Shown here piece after piece: positions 22,301 to 33,224 of a stretch of 64,000 nucleotides of DNA. A model generated the notes under the pieces. It saw only the letters and a list, made by a program, of their open reading frames with translations, ran no database searches and had not been told where the DNA came from. Source of the DNA: Dryocosmus kuriphilus (taxonomy: Eukaryota > Arthropoda > Insecta > Hymenoptera > Cynipidae); NCBI GenBank assembly GCA_038277395.1, contig CM076190.1:239644452-239708451 (forward strand), written 5' to 3'. The position numbers and the translations under genes were made by a program. How positions within the stretch are numbered: the first letter of the stretch is position 1; the number at the start of each line of letters is the position of its first letter.

Positions 22301-23645
22301 ACATTTGTTAGAGACTCAACGACCTAAGGCGAGACATGTTAGAGTTCTAGCCACTTAAGGCAAGATCTGTTAGAGATCCACCCACTTAAAGCAAGATCTG
22401 TTAGAGATCCAGCTACCCAAGGCAAGATCTGTTAGACATCCAGCTACCCAAGGCAAGATCAATCAGAGACCCAGACACTTAAGGCAAGATCTGTTAGAGA
22501 CCTAGCCACTCAAGGCAAGATCTGTTAGAGACCCAACCACTTAAGGCAACACATGTTAGAGACCCAAACACTTAAAGCAAGATCCGTTAGGGACCCAGAC
22601 ACTTAAGATAATATCTGTTAGACACCCACCCACTTAAAGCAAGATCTCTCAGGGACCCAGCCACCTAAGGCAAGATGAATCAGAGACCCAGCCACTTAAA
22701 GCAAGATCTGTTAGAGACCCACCCACCTAAGGCAAGATCAATCAGAGACCGAGCCAACTATGGCAAGATCTATTAGAAAACCAGCCACCTATGGCAAGAT
22801 CTGTCAGAGACCCAGCCCCCTATGGCAAGATCTGTTAGAGATCCAGCCACTGAAGGCAACATCCGTTAGAAACCCAGGCACCTAAGACAAGATCAATCAG
22901 GGAAACAGACACTTTAGGCAAGATCTGTTAGAGATCCAGCAACTTAAAGCAACATCTGTTAGAGACTCAGCCACCTAAGACTATATCAATCAGAGACCCA
23001 GCCGCTTAAAGCAAGGACTGTTAGAGACCTAGCTACTCAAGGCAAGATCTGCTAGAGACCCAGACACTTAAGGCAACACATGTTAGAGACCCAAACACCT
23101 AAAGCAAGATCTGTTAGGTACCCAGCCACTTAAGATAAGATCTGTTAGACACCCGCCCACTTAAAGCAAGATTTGTTAGAGACACAGCCATCTAAGGCAA
23201 AATTAATCAGAGACGCAGCCAATTAAATCAAGATCTGGTAGAGACCCACCTACCTAAGGCAAGATCAATCAGAGACCCAGCCACCTAAGGCAAGATCTGT
23301 TAGAGACCCAGAAACTTAAGGCAACATATGTTAGAGACCCAGCCACATAAGGCAATGTTAATCGAAGATGAGCCACTTAAGGCAAAATCTGTTAGAGACC
23401 TAGCCACTCAAGGTAAGATCTGTTAGAGACCCAACCACTTAAGGCAACACATGTTAGAGACCCAAACATTTAAAGCAAGGTCCGTTATGGACCCAGACAC
23501 TTAAGATAATATCTGTTAGACACCCACCCACTTAAAGCAAGATCTCTCAGGGACCCAGCCACCTAAGGCAAGATGAATCAGAGACCCAGCCACTTAAAGC
23601 AAGATCTGTTAGAGACCCACCCACCTAAGGCAAGATCATTCAGAG
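19333..23645. repeat. 4.3-kb satellite array, ~31-bp monomer
   Basis: There are about 140 head-to-tail monomers, most containing AGATCTGTTAGAGACCC or the variant GATCAATCAGAGACCC, and 'cacttaaggcaa' or 'cacctaaggcaa'. Two monomer types are interspersed without strict alternation. Segmental duplications within the array are visible: 22531 matches 23429 (offset 898), 21481 matches 22749 (offset 1268) and 21211 matches 22200 (offset 989). All are close to whole numbers of monomers. It is non-coding. The absence of unique spacers and the even divergence rule out a CRISPR array. Confidence 0.95.
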
Positions 23646-23884
23646 AACCATCCATCAATGAAATACTAAACTTCAATTTACGATATCTCTAAGGAAAAAA
23701 AATGTTTAAAAGGATTCAAAAATATATTTGAAGCATAGGAGTAATAGTTTGACATGGCTGGACTGATTTCTAGAAAAAGGATTAATTCGCGATGTAATAT
23801 AACCCCGAATATAGCAAAAAAGCATGTCTTTTTTTCACCTTTAGGTTAGGATATCTCAAAAACCTGACATTATAGACCAATTCT
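23646..23884. other. Unique flank right of satellite
   Basis: This is a short AT-rich stretch with no recognised feature before the right inverted arm. Confidence 0.5.
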
Positions 23885-23985
23885 CAGGCCGGATTCGGAT
23901 TCTACACAAAAAATTACTTTAGAAATGACTTCCAGCTTTTCAAGAGCAGCCACAACCGTTTTTTTGCAGCCTGTGCTGATCAATT
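23885..23985 (-). repeat. Right inverted arm flanking the satellite
   Basis: This is the inverted partner of 19122-19225 ('aggccggattcgga' and 'gaaatgacttccagctt'). Confidence 0.8.
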
Positions 23986-24039
23986 AGGCTACGTAAATGA
24001 TGGATTTGATAAGCAACTATCCGAAAATGCGATACCTCA

Positions 24040-24300
24040 GATTGCTTTTGATACTGGGTATACTTACGTAATTTGACTAGTTGATTACGAATATGACCAC
24101 AAAAATCAGGGCAAATGACATGTTCAAGGTCAGATCTTCAAGAAACTAAAAATATTTCACGTTTTTTCATTTATTTCAGTAAACACATAAGATCGACAAA
24201 AAATCCTTATTTGCAAATTGTAAACCTTTGAAAAACACATTTTCCGTTCAACACGTTTTTGCTCTACGACCGAAAGTTTTCGATTAAATGGACGATAAAT
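24040..24300 (+). repeat. Dispersed repeat R, copy 2
   Basis: It shares 'gaatatgaccac(a/g)aaaat', 'gtcagatcttcaa' and 'tttatttcagtaaac' with copy 3 at 27400. The 106-codon frame that starts at its end (24288-24608) has no recognisable domain and I do not accept it as a gene. Confidence 0.7.
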
Positions 24301-25699
24301 ATTGTGCGTATGTAGCGCGTATACAGTGCAGGGGTAAGAGTGTGACTGAATTTTCTTCTGTTCACCTCAAGTCTGAAAAATTTTCTATATTTGCAAGGCA
24401 TTACTACCTACACGGTGTGCCTGAACGAACTTTAACTGGGGGTAACAAGAGAGGTCTTATATTATTTTTTGGATTTCGTTCAAGAATGCTTCAGAAACAA
24501 TTTCCAAGAAGAATTAAGATCATTCTTAGTGGCGTTTCTTATTTTGCCTTTGTTAATGTCAATTTTTTGAGTAATTTGAAAAAATGGATTCACTTTCGAA
24601 ACAAGTAGTAAGTGTATTTCTACATAATCTTTAATGTACCTATTTTCATACCAACGTAAATCTACTTTTTCACAAAAAATATATGGCAATAAAATTAACA
24701 AGTAATAGCGCTTAAAAGCGTGAAAACTAAACATATTGACTATTAGATTCCTGCACAGCCTTTATTAAATGACTGGAAAAATTATCATTACTTCTTTTAA
24801 CCTTGCACTTACTCCACGTTTTTTTTTTAAATCTGTACCGATTCCACTAACTGTTCGCTGTAGTATACAAAACCTTGTTCACAGAAAAAACAAATATTAA
24901 TATTCACCCCAAACTTAATGTAAAAATTACCTGCAAAAAAATTATCCAGTGTGGATAATCTTTACCCTAACGTCTGGAGTAACATTCTGCCCTTATCAGT
25001 GTGTGAGAGTAACTCTCAATACTTTCACCTAAAGCCTAGGTAACTTGATTTCTTTATATCTGAACCACCAGTTTCGAAAATAAAGATCTTGAATCAAAAC
25101 AAACTTCAGAGTTCTTAAAAGTTGCCACGGTCTTTAAGGTTAAATGACAGTCTATGGGACAAGGCGATGCAAGGTCTCCAACGGATATTTTCCAAAAGAA
25201 AATTCTAAACTTCATTTCAGATAGATTGACTGTATCCTTAAAGTCTCTGGCGAATTTTAAGTATACACTTATATTAAAAAAACTGATGATTAATTTGATA
25301 TTGAGATCAAATTACTACAACGTCTTTATTCTGTTAGAAATGTAAATGTTCGCCTTTTTTCCCTTGTTAGTTTGTAAATACAAGGTTTTTGGTCGCTGGA
25401 AGAAGCAGTGACAGTTTTTCCAACTCAAGGTAATATGTAGTTTTTACCCATACCAAAAAGTAACAAACGATAGTTAGTCCCTACCGAGAGTAATGTTCAC
25501 GTCTTAACCATACCAATAGGTAAACATACTAAGTTACCTGAAACATTTTTTTACCTCTTGTTTTTTCTGTGTTGTCTCTTTCCGAAAAAATATGCTACAT
25601 GATAGATCTCCGCATGCATAACAAAAGCCCTGAAAACACTGATCATATCTTGCACACCCTAAATTATTGTTGGATCGCAAGATATTAACTTTATTTAAG
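24301..25699. other. Spacer, no gene recognised
   Basis: This is AT-rich sequence. No element end, tandem repeat or convincing frame is visible. Frames of 63-106 codons show no motif and are unremarkable for this composition. Confidence 0.45.
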
Positions 25700-26107
25700 A
25701 GAGTCTTACAAGCTTTTCTCGGAAAAGATGGGCTACCATTGTAAATATCTTAAAAAACTTTACACTTTTTGGCCCACTCGAAACTTTCTTTCTCAAATTC
25801 ACCTGACATATGCTTGAATAAATGATTTACTACGCCAAACATTAGATGCAATTCAGGCGGAGGCATTAATTCTATAACTTCTGTATCTGCTTCTAAAGAA
25901 GAGCTTGCTGGATGAATACAATTCTGGTATATTTTTGGATCTGACTTCTTACATCCAGAGTTTTTTCAAGCGCGTAGTAAATCATTTATTCAAGCATATG
26001 TTAGATGAACTTGAGAAAGAAGGTTTCGAGTGGGCCAATAGTGTAACGTGTCCCAAAACATTTAGAATGGTAGCCCATCTTTTGCAAGGAACGCTTGTAA
26101 AACTCTC
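25700..26107. repeat. Fold-back of coding fragments (unknown TE protein)
   Basis: The arms at 25700-25845 and 25965-26107 are inverted copies ('gatgggctaccattgtaaat' against 'tagaatggtagcccatc'). On the minus strand the left arm and centre read as protein-like sequence with PPPELHLMFGVVNHLFKHM. The right arm reads FKHMLDELEKEGFEWA on the plus strand. I take both to be pieces of a transposon-encoded protein whose family I cannot name. The mariner at 26107 truncates the right arm. Confidence 0.6.
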
Positions 26108-27317
26108 TTGGTGTGTAAATATGAAACCGGAATTTTTGTATAAAAAATACACTTTTATTGTATAAAAATTATCAAGAATATTCTATTCAAAGTATGCTCC
26201 ATCGCTAGCTATACATTTTCCACACCTGTCTGGCAATTTGTGGATGCCACGCCAAAAAAACTGTTGCTCTTTCGAGGCAAACCAGTGATCGAGCCATTTT
26301 CGTAAGAAGTAAAGCGCTGCTCAGCAAGTGCGTGTCCCATCGATGAAAATAGATAGTAATCAGACAGAGCCAAGTCCGGAGAGTAAGCCGCATGCGCAAG
26401 TATTTTCCAACTAAACGCATCAATCGTTTCCTTAATCAGTTTTGCTGTGTGTAATGGTGCATTATCATGAAGCAAAATCCCTTTGTATTGCCTTTTTTGA
26501 TATTCTGGTCATTTCTCACCCAAATTCTGATTCAGATCGATCATTTTTTGTTGGTAGCGTTGAGTTTTAGCGGCTCCTCCAGGTTTTAGCAGCTCATAAT
26601 AGATGCCACCCTTCTGATCCCACCAGACACAGAGCATTGTCTTCTGCCCAAAGCGATTTGACCTTGCAATCGATGTCGATGGTTCGCCTGGAGTTACCCA
26701 TGACTTTTTCCGTTTAGGATTCTCAAAATATATCCATTTTTGATCGCCAGTCACAATTCAATGCAGAAATGACTTTCTTTTGAACCTGATGAGCAGCATT
26801 TCGCAAGCGGTTTTTCGATTTTCCTGTTGTCTTTCATTCAGTTCATGTGGAACCCATTTTTCCACCTGCTGGATCTTTCCCATGGCTTTCAGATGTATGG
26901 AAAGGGCTTCTCGGGTCACATGAACCGCGTGATGTTGTTGCGTTTGAGCCTCATTCTCATCCAACAATGCTTACAATTCGTTGTCTTCAAACTTTTTTGG
27001 TGGTTTTCTACGTTCTGCGTTTCTTACGTCAAAATCTCCATTTTTAAATTTTTAAACCACTCAAAGCACTGTGACTTACCAAGAGCATGCTCACCGTAAG
27101 ATTCGACAAGCATACGATGCGATTTTGCAGCAGTTTTCTTCAGACGGTAACAGAAAATTAATGCTGTCCGCAAATCAAAATTTCCGGGCGGGTGAGTGAA
27201 AAATCTTTGTCAGAGATGTGAGCAACAAGATGGGGCCACTGTGGCGGTTTATCGGTAACTACATAGACAGGTAGAGCCATCTATCGGCAAATTACGATTT
27301 CATATTTACACATCTGG
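26107..27317 (-). mobile_element. mariner element, family B (mauritiana-like)
   Basis: The ends are inverted: 'ggtgtgtaaatatgaaacc' at 26110 and the complement of 'ccagatgtgtaaatatgaaa' ending near 27317. Length is about 1.21 kb with transposase on the minus strand. TA follows the right end, but the left side reads CT, so the target duplication is not intact. The ends and protein resemble mauritiana-type mariners and differ from family A at 16190. Confidence 0.85.
26205..27170 (-). pseudogene. mariner transposase, family B, frameshifted
   Basis: Four blocks in different frames follow mariner order on the minus strand. They are an HTH region near 27170-27050 (ESYGEHALGKSQCFEWFK), a linker with KWVPHELNERQ, the first catalytic block (TGDQKWIYFENPKRKKSWV), then LHDNAPLHTA and YSPDLALSDYYLF. 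All three catalytic aspartates are kept and the second-to-third spacing is 34 residues (DD34D). At least one stop and several frameshifts break the frame. Compared with the mariner at 16358, the active site is better preserved but the frame is worse. Confidence 0.9.
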
Positions 27318-27399
27318 TAAATAAAGTTGATATCTTGGGACCCAACAATAAAGTAGGGTGTGTAAGACTTGTTCAGTGCTTCTAAGACTTTTGTGATGT

Positions 27400-27910
27400 T
27401 GTTAATTCGTGGTACACTTATATAGTTTGACTCGCTGATTAGGAATATGACCACGAAAATTGGCGCAAGTGACATCTTCAAAGTCAGATCTTCAAAAAAC
27501 TAAAAAAGTTTCAAATTTTAGTTTATTTCAGTAAACGCATAAAATTGACAAAAAAATCCTTGAATAAAAATTGTAAACCTTTGAAAAGTACACCTCTTCC
27601 CAGCGGGCACGAATGTCCCAACACGTTTTTGGGACGTCCTAAAAACTTCCTTAGTCAGGCCAAGTAACTTTCTAAAAACATGAAATCTTCTAAAGACGTT
27701 TTTAGGACGTATTTGGAACATTGGACGTTTTTTGGACGTTTTGTGGCCTGACTTCGAACGTTCTTTTGGACGTTCTGAAAACGTCTTTTAAGCTTTACGT
27801 CCTAAAAACGTCTTTAGGACGTTCTAAAAACGTTCCACAACTGAAGCTTTTCGAGAAAATGAACGATGAGTATGGTGTGCGTATGTGGCGCGTATATGGT
27901 GGGCCCACAA
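27400..27910 (+). repeat. Dispersed repeat R, copy 3, interrupted
   Basis: Homology to copies 1 and 2 runs from 27400 to 27590. It resumes at about 27843 ('gaagcttttcgagaaaatg') and continues to 27910. The gap is filled by a short palindromic element starting at 27599. About 35 bp of the host repeat is missing at the insertion. Confidence 0.7.
27599..27842 (+). mobile_element. Short ACGT-rich palindromic element, right end lost
   Basis: It starts CCCAGCGGGCACGAATG and has the family's internal landmarks ('gtcaggccaagtaac', 'ggacgtatttgga', 'tggcctgact'). It lacks the expected terminal GTGCCCGCTGGG. The break coincides with loss of ~35 bp of the host repeat, so one deletion removed both. Confidence 0.75.
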
Positions 27911-27919
27911 TTTGAGAAA

Positions 27920-28122
27920 GTATTCAGAACGTTCTAAAAATGTTTATTGCACGTCAAAGTCAAGAAACGTTCTTAGAACGTTCCAAAAAAACGTTCTAAG
28001 TCAGGCTAAGTGACGTTCTAAAAACGTTTGATGTTACAAAAACGTTTCTAGGACGTATTTGGAACGTTATTTGGCCTGACGTAGGACGTTTCCTTAACGT
28101 TTTAAAAACGTTTTCAGGGCAA
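27920..28122. mobile_element. Short ACGT-rich palindromic element, diverged
   Basis: It carries family landmarks ('aagtcaggctaagtgacgtt', 'ggacgtatttggaacgt', 'tggcctgacg') but has no clear CCCAGTGGG-type ends. It is a decayed copy. Confidence 0.6.
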
Positions 28123-30137
28123 CTTTACGAATTGTTGATTTCCCCCAAATTCTTAAATTTCCGAAATTTAAAATTGACGAAATTTGAAATTGTCGCAATT
28201 CAAAATTGTCGATATTTAAAATTGACGAAAATAAATATTGAATTAAAAAATAAAATATGTAATTATTTACTAACTAATTATAAAATAAAAAATTTCAAAA
28301 AAAATTTTCTTTTGGGAATTTCCGTAAACTGCGTAGGGATTATTTTTGAAATTTTACGCTACCTCCTCCAAACCCTAAACCGCCTCACATAATTAATGGA
28401 TGGAACTTATAATAAAACTCGCAGGCCTCTGTTACTATTTTATAATTATTAATCAGTATTCAATAATCACTATTATTTCTTTTATAATTAATTATGTTTT
28501 ATTTTTTAATTTAATGTTTATTTTCGTCAATTTTAAATTTCGAAAAATGAAGAATTTGGGTGAAATTAATAATTCGTTAATTTTATAATTCAGCAAATTT
28601 TAATTTCGGACATTTTTAAATTCGTTTTTTGCATAATTCGAGATTTTTATTTTTTGGTAGTTAAAAATTTGGTCATTATTTTAAATATTGGAAATTTTAT
28701 AGTTCGTAAATTTTAATTTTCTTCAATTTTCTTTTTCGTTAATTTGTCTATGCGTTATTTATTTTTTCGTTATTTCTAATAAGAACCAATTTTATTTTAC
28801 TTTAATTTGTATATTCGGTGAATTTTGAGACTTTCGAAACACTTTTTTCCAATTTTATCAAAAACCATTGATTATATCATAAAATGACTGTGAAGAAAAA
28901 GGATTACGTAGTTCAAACTTATAAATTGGGATCATAGAAAGAAGACAAAACATATTAATAGGTAAATTATATTTGTCAAAGAAATAAAATTTTTAAGTGT
29001 CTTGAAGATGTTTAAGAAAATGATTATTTTCGTAATTGAAACAGTTTCATGGTTGCCTATTTTTATTCACGTATCTTGAGATCTCGACCTTCTCTATAAT
29101 TTTGTACAGCTTTTTATCTACTGATACGTAAAGGATAAGAAGTTTATTTATAGAATCAGAGATTGTTTCATTTTCAACGCCTAAGTTTTAAATTGTCTAG
29201 TAAAGAATTTTTCAAGATTAATTTGATTTAAAATTCCTTTAATTTGAAAATTTTCTCACCAATAAAAATATTATAGATGTTACAGGTTTTTGATTTTTTT
29301 TTTTTTTAAGAAATGACCTAAAACTGTTTAACTTTACAGCTAATTTTGCTTAAAAAGCTAAATATATCTAACTAAAAATAACTTAATTACGTATTCCTTA
29401 ATTAAATTTTTATAAACAAATATGTATTAATGTTTAACGTCTTCGAATTTTAAGTTTACGTTATTTTATTTCCATTTCCTCCTGAAAAATTGGTTTATTG
29501 CATTCAAATGTGTCAAATAAAGAACATATGACTTTGTTCATTAATTTGTGTATAACAATTTAATTTTAATTCATTAAATTAATACCGCTGGATTTAATTT
29601 TAATAAGTTTTTGCCTCGAATTCGAATGTTTTGTGTATAGTAAACTGTTTTTTGACTAAATAGCTGTTTTCAAAATGAAAAAAGCTATTTTGTGTGATAA
29701 ATGAAAAATTTTTGAGAAAATTTTTTACTCTAACGATGCGAAATTTAATACATATTAATTTAAAAGAAAACATCCAAATAGAATGAGTGAATTAATCACC
29801 TTTAACTGAAAACTCAACTACTACATATTTGTTTAAAAATTCAATTTTTTGTTAAAAATTCAATTTTTGCTTGAAAATTAATCTATTTTTTATTGAAAAT
29901 CTATTTTGTTCTTAAAAATTCCTGTTCTGGGTTTTAAAGTTACACTATACACTACTATACACCAGTAATTCATCTTTTTGGTACAGAATTAATCTTTACA
30001 GGTGAAACTTGAATTACTTTGTTGGAAATTCGACAGTTTTGTTCAAAATTAATTTTTGGTTGAACATGAATTTTATTTTTGTCGAATATACAAACATTTT
30101 TTATTTAAAATTCATTTATTTGTTTGAAAATAACCTT
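28123..30137. other. 2-kb AT-rich desert
   Basis: This is very AT-rich. From 28130 to 28720 there are loose 'aaatttcgaaa' and 'aaattgacgaaa' words, and from 29820 to 30125 loose 'gttgaaaattca' words. No gene, element end or RNA gene is visible. Confidence 0.55.
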
Positions 30138-30492
30138 CCCAGTGGCCACGAAATTTAAAGACGTTTTTAGAACGTTCTAAGGTCGTTTTTAGGACGCAAA
30201 GCTTAAAAGACGTTCCCAGTGGGCACGAATGTCCCAAGACATTTTAGGACATCCTAAAAACGTCTTTTAAACTTTACGTCCTAAAACGTCTTTATATTTC
30301 GTGCCCGCTGGGTTCTTAGAACGTTCAAAGAAACGTTCTCAATCAGACCAAAAAACGTCCAAAAAACATCCAATGTTCCAAATACGTCCTAAAAGCGTCT
30401 TTAGAATATTGTATGTTTTAGAAAGTTATTTGGCCTGACTTAGGACCTTTTTAGGACGCGCTAAAAACGTCTTGGTACATTCGTGTCCACTG
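30138..30492 (-). mobile_element. ACGT-rich palindromic element with a sister copy inside
   Basis: The outer copy runs CCCAGTGGCCACG at 30138 to 'cgtgtccactg' ending at 30492. A second, oppositely oriented copy (30215-30312, 98 bp) lies inside it, with ends CCCAGTGGGCACGAATG and 'cgtgcccgctggg'. Removing the inner copy leaves 257 bp, exactly the length of the uninterrupted copy at 30980-31236. Confidence 0.8.
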
Positions 30493-30829
30493 ATTTTTTA
30501 TAAAAAATTTCAATTCCCATGGGTGATTTGACAAAAAATTTAACACTCTTTTTTTACACAAATTATTTATTATTTCTTCATTTTCATTTCTGATTAATTT
30601 TAAAATCCTCCTCTAAAGTAGTTGCCCCAGTCTTCGATAGCTTAGGAAGAGACTCGAGTATTTTCTTTATAAACACGACTTTAATGAAAGAAAATAATAC
30701 TTGTATTGTTCTCAATATTTAACTTACACCCTTTGTTAATAGAAGTGGTAGGAAAATTCACTTTTTTAAATTAAGTAATATTTTAAAATACAATTTAAAG
30801 GAGAGTCTTCTGGGAGCAGTTCTAAGTGG

Positions 30830-30880
30830 ACAGAGAGTCGTTTTTGGAACGTTCTAAAAACGTTAGAAAATATCTAATGT
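30830..30880. repeat. Fragment of ACGT-rich element
   Basis: A short run, 'gttctaaaaacgttag' with neighbours, belongs to the same family but has no ends. Confidence 0.4.
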
Positions 30881-30979
30881 CCTAATACCTATAGTACCCA
30901 ATACCATAAAAAGAGCCCTTTTAGGTCGCCTTTATAATATCCTATGTCAGTCATTTTCCCGTCCAAAAAACTTTCTTAA

Positions 30980-31236
30980 CCCAGTGGCCACGAATGTCTC
31001 AAGACTTTTTTAGGACGTCCTAAAAATATCCTAAGTCAGGCCAAGTAACGTTCTAAAAACATACAATGTTCTAAAGACGTTTTTAGGACGCATTTGGAAT
31101 ACTCGATGCTTTTTGGACGTTCTTTGGCCTGACATAGAAGGTTTTTTGGACGTTCTAAAAACGCCTCTTAAACTTTAAGTCCTGAAGACGTCTTTAGGAC
31201 GTTCTAAAAACGTCTTTAAATTTCATATCCGATGGG
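30980..31236 (+). mobile_element. ACGT-rich palindromic element, full-length (257 bp)
   Basis: The ends are CCCAGTGGCCACGAATG and the complement of CCCATCGGATATGAAA. The interior is an ordered series of 'acgttctaaaaac' and 'gtttttaggacg' words on both strands around 'gtcaggccaagtaac' and 'ttggcctgac'. The whole element is a near-palindrome with no coding capacity, so it is MITE-like. Confidence 0.8.
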
Positions 31237-31274
31237 AAGCCTAAAAAAAACATTTATAAAAAACACATCATATA

Positions 31275-31720
31275 CCCTGTGGGCATAAACATTAGAAAAC
31301 GTTTTCCGAGCGTCCAAAAAACATCCTAACCCAGTGGGCAAAAACATACAAAAACGTTTTTAAAACATTAAAGAAACATCCGAAGTCAGGCCGAATCACG
31401 TTCTAAAAACGTTTAATGTTCCAAAAACATTTTTAGGACGTATTTGGAATATTGCACGTTTTTGGAACGATATTTGGCCTGACTCAAGACATTTCTTTAA
31501 TGTTTTAAAAACGTTTTTGGATGTTTGTGCCCACTGGGCACGTTCTAAAAACGTGCAATGTTCCGAATACGTTCCAGAAACGTTTTTGGAATACTAAACG
31601 TTCTTAGAATGTGACTTGGTCTGATTTAGGATGTTTCTAGGAACGTTTTAAGAACGTTTTTCGCTTTTGACGTCCAAAAAACGTTATTAGAACGTCCTGT
31701 TAAGTCCTCAGATTTTGTAC
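31275..31720. mobile_element. Cluster of ACGT-rich palindromic elements
   Basis: One copy is bounded by 'cccagtgggcaaaaaca' (about 31332) and 'tgtgcccactggg' (about 31528). A partial copy precedes it (from 31275) and another follows (31529-31720) with no spacer. Internal landmarks 'gtcaggccgaatcacgtt' and 'tttggcctgact' are kept. Confidence 0.7.
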
Positions 31721-32195
31721 CTACTGCGAAGTCAGGCCAGATAACGTTCCAAAAACGCAAAATGTCCCAACTACGTCTTAACTCAGAAGGCAAGAAATTT
31801 AAAGATATTTTTATAACGTCCTAAAGACGTTTTTAGGGCATAAAGTTTAAATGACGTTTTTAGAACGTCCAAAAGAACGATTTAATTCAGGCCAAAAAAA
31901 AACGTCCAAAAAACGTCCAATATTCCAAATATCTCCAGAAAACGTCTTTAGAACATTGTATGTTTTTAGAACGTTAGTTTTCCTGACTTAGGACGCTTTT
32001 AGGACGTCCTATAAACGTACTCGGTCATTTGTGCCTATTGGGAAAAGCGTTTTGGAAGATTAAACAGTTTTAGAACATTATTTGGCCTGCCTTGGGATGT
32101 TTTTGGAACGTTCCAAGGACGACTTTCGACTTTTATATTCAAGAGATGCTTTTAGGACGTTTTATTTCCGTCCTTAAATTCGTTGCCCAATAGGT
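31721..32195. mobile_element. Diverged ACGT-rich palindromic elements
   Basis: A partial copy is followed by one from 'cagaaggcaagaaattt' (31786) to 'tttgtgcctattggg' (32041), then another partial copy to 32195. The order of internal words matches the family. Confidence 0.6.
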
Positions 32196-32632
32196 AGGAA
32201 TTTATCAGAGGAAAATGGATAATTACTTGTATATTACAGTAGGAAACATTTCAGTGAAGGAATAAGAGTGAATATTTTAAAAGACTATCGCTTTTAGAAA
32301 TATTTTTACATATTATATATCGTACAAAAACGTTAACAAATTTTAAAGTTCATTTAACATCCTTCGTACGTTCGAAGAAAGTATTCTAATGTATAATGTC
32401 CTGAACGATATTGTGGGACGATTTTATATGATTTACATGACAGTCATTCAGAGAACGTTTTAAGGACGTTCCATTAACGTTGAAATTTTTACGAACATTA
32501 TCAGCTGCTAAATTCACTGGAGAAGAAGTTTTGATCTGGAATCGCTAGAAACATCAAAATATTTAAAAATGAGCATAATATTTGAGACACCGCATGAATT
32601 CAAGGATTTTCCTTTTTATACGAATTCATATA

Positions 32633-32836
32633 AAGTGGGCACGAATGTTCCAGGAAGTTTTTAGGACGTCCTGAAAACGTTTTATGTCAGGCCGAGTAAC
32701 GTTATAAGAACATGCAATGCTCTAAGGACGTTTTCAGGACGTATTTGGAACATTGGACATTTTTGGACGTTTTTGCCGGACGTAGAAAGTTTTTTTGGAC
32801 GTTCTAAAAACGTCTTTAGATTCCGTGCCCGCAGGG
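32633..32836 (+). mobile_element. ACGT-rich palindromic element, 204 bp
   Basis: It runs from 'agtgggcacgaatgtt' to 'ccgtgcccgcaggg'. Internal order is conserved, with a ~50-bp shortening compared with the 257-bp copies. Confidence 0.75.
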
Positions 32837-32879
32837 AAGGTAAAAAACAAGCTTGTTTAGTCGAAAACCGGAAAATATT

Positions 32880-33224
32880 TGAGGATTAAATATGTTTATT
32901 ATTTGTATATATCCCTTAATACAGTAATATTTGAATTCTACTCCATTGGGAATTAATTTAGGCCGGAAAACCAGAACAATTTTTATTTGAAATCGTTATC
33001 ATCAATGTGATGTAAACGGTAAATAATGAACACTTTATATTTGATGGGCAACACTTGCGTCAATATCGGTTCAATCTCCATGAACGTTCTAAGAGCGTCC
33101 TAAAGACGTCCTAAAAACATTCCAAAGAGGAATAAAATTAAATCGACGGGAAGTATTATTGACCCTCTGTTTCTTTAAGGAAAGATCATCTTTCCTTCTC
33201 ACAGCTCAAGCATTATGTAATATA
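32880..33224. repeat. ~340-bp tandem repeat T, unit 1
   Basis: This unit is cut at its 3' edge by the DD41D insertion at 33225. It shares 'tatttgat(g/t)gggcaaca', 'ttccatgaac' and 'tgaccctctgtttcttta' with units at 35953-36292 and 36293-36600. Inverted units occur at about 54660-55260. Confidence 0.7.

Noticed and set aside
19333..23645. CRISPR-like array
   Set aside because: There are no unique spacers between repeats. The whole ~31-bp unit is the repeat and diverges evenly, the flanks hold eukaryotic transposons, and no cas genes are present.
24288..24608. 106-codon plus-strand ORF
   Set aside because: It has no recognisable motif, starts at the edge of dispersed repeat R, and the other R copies do not keep the frame.
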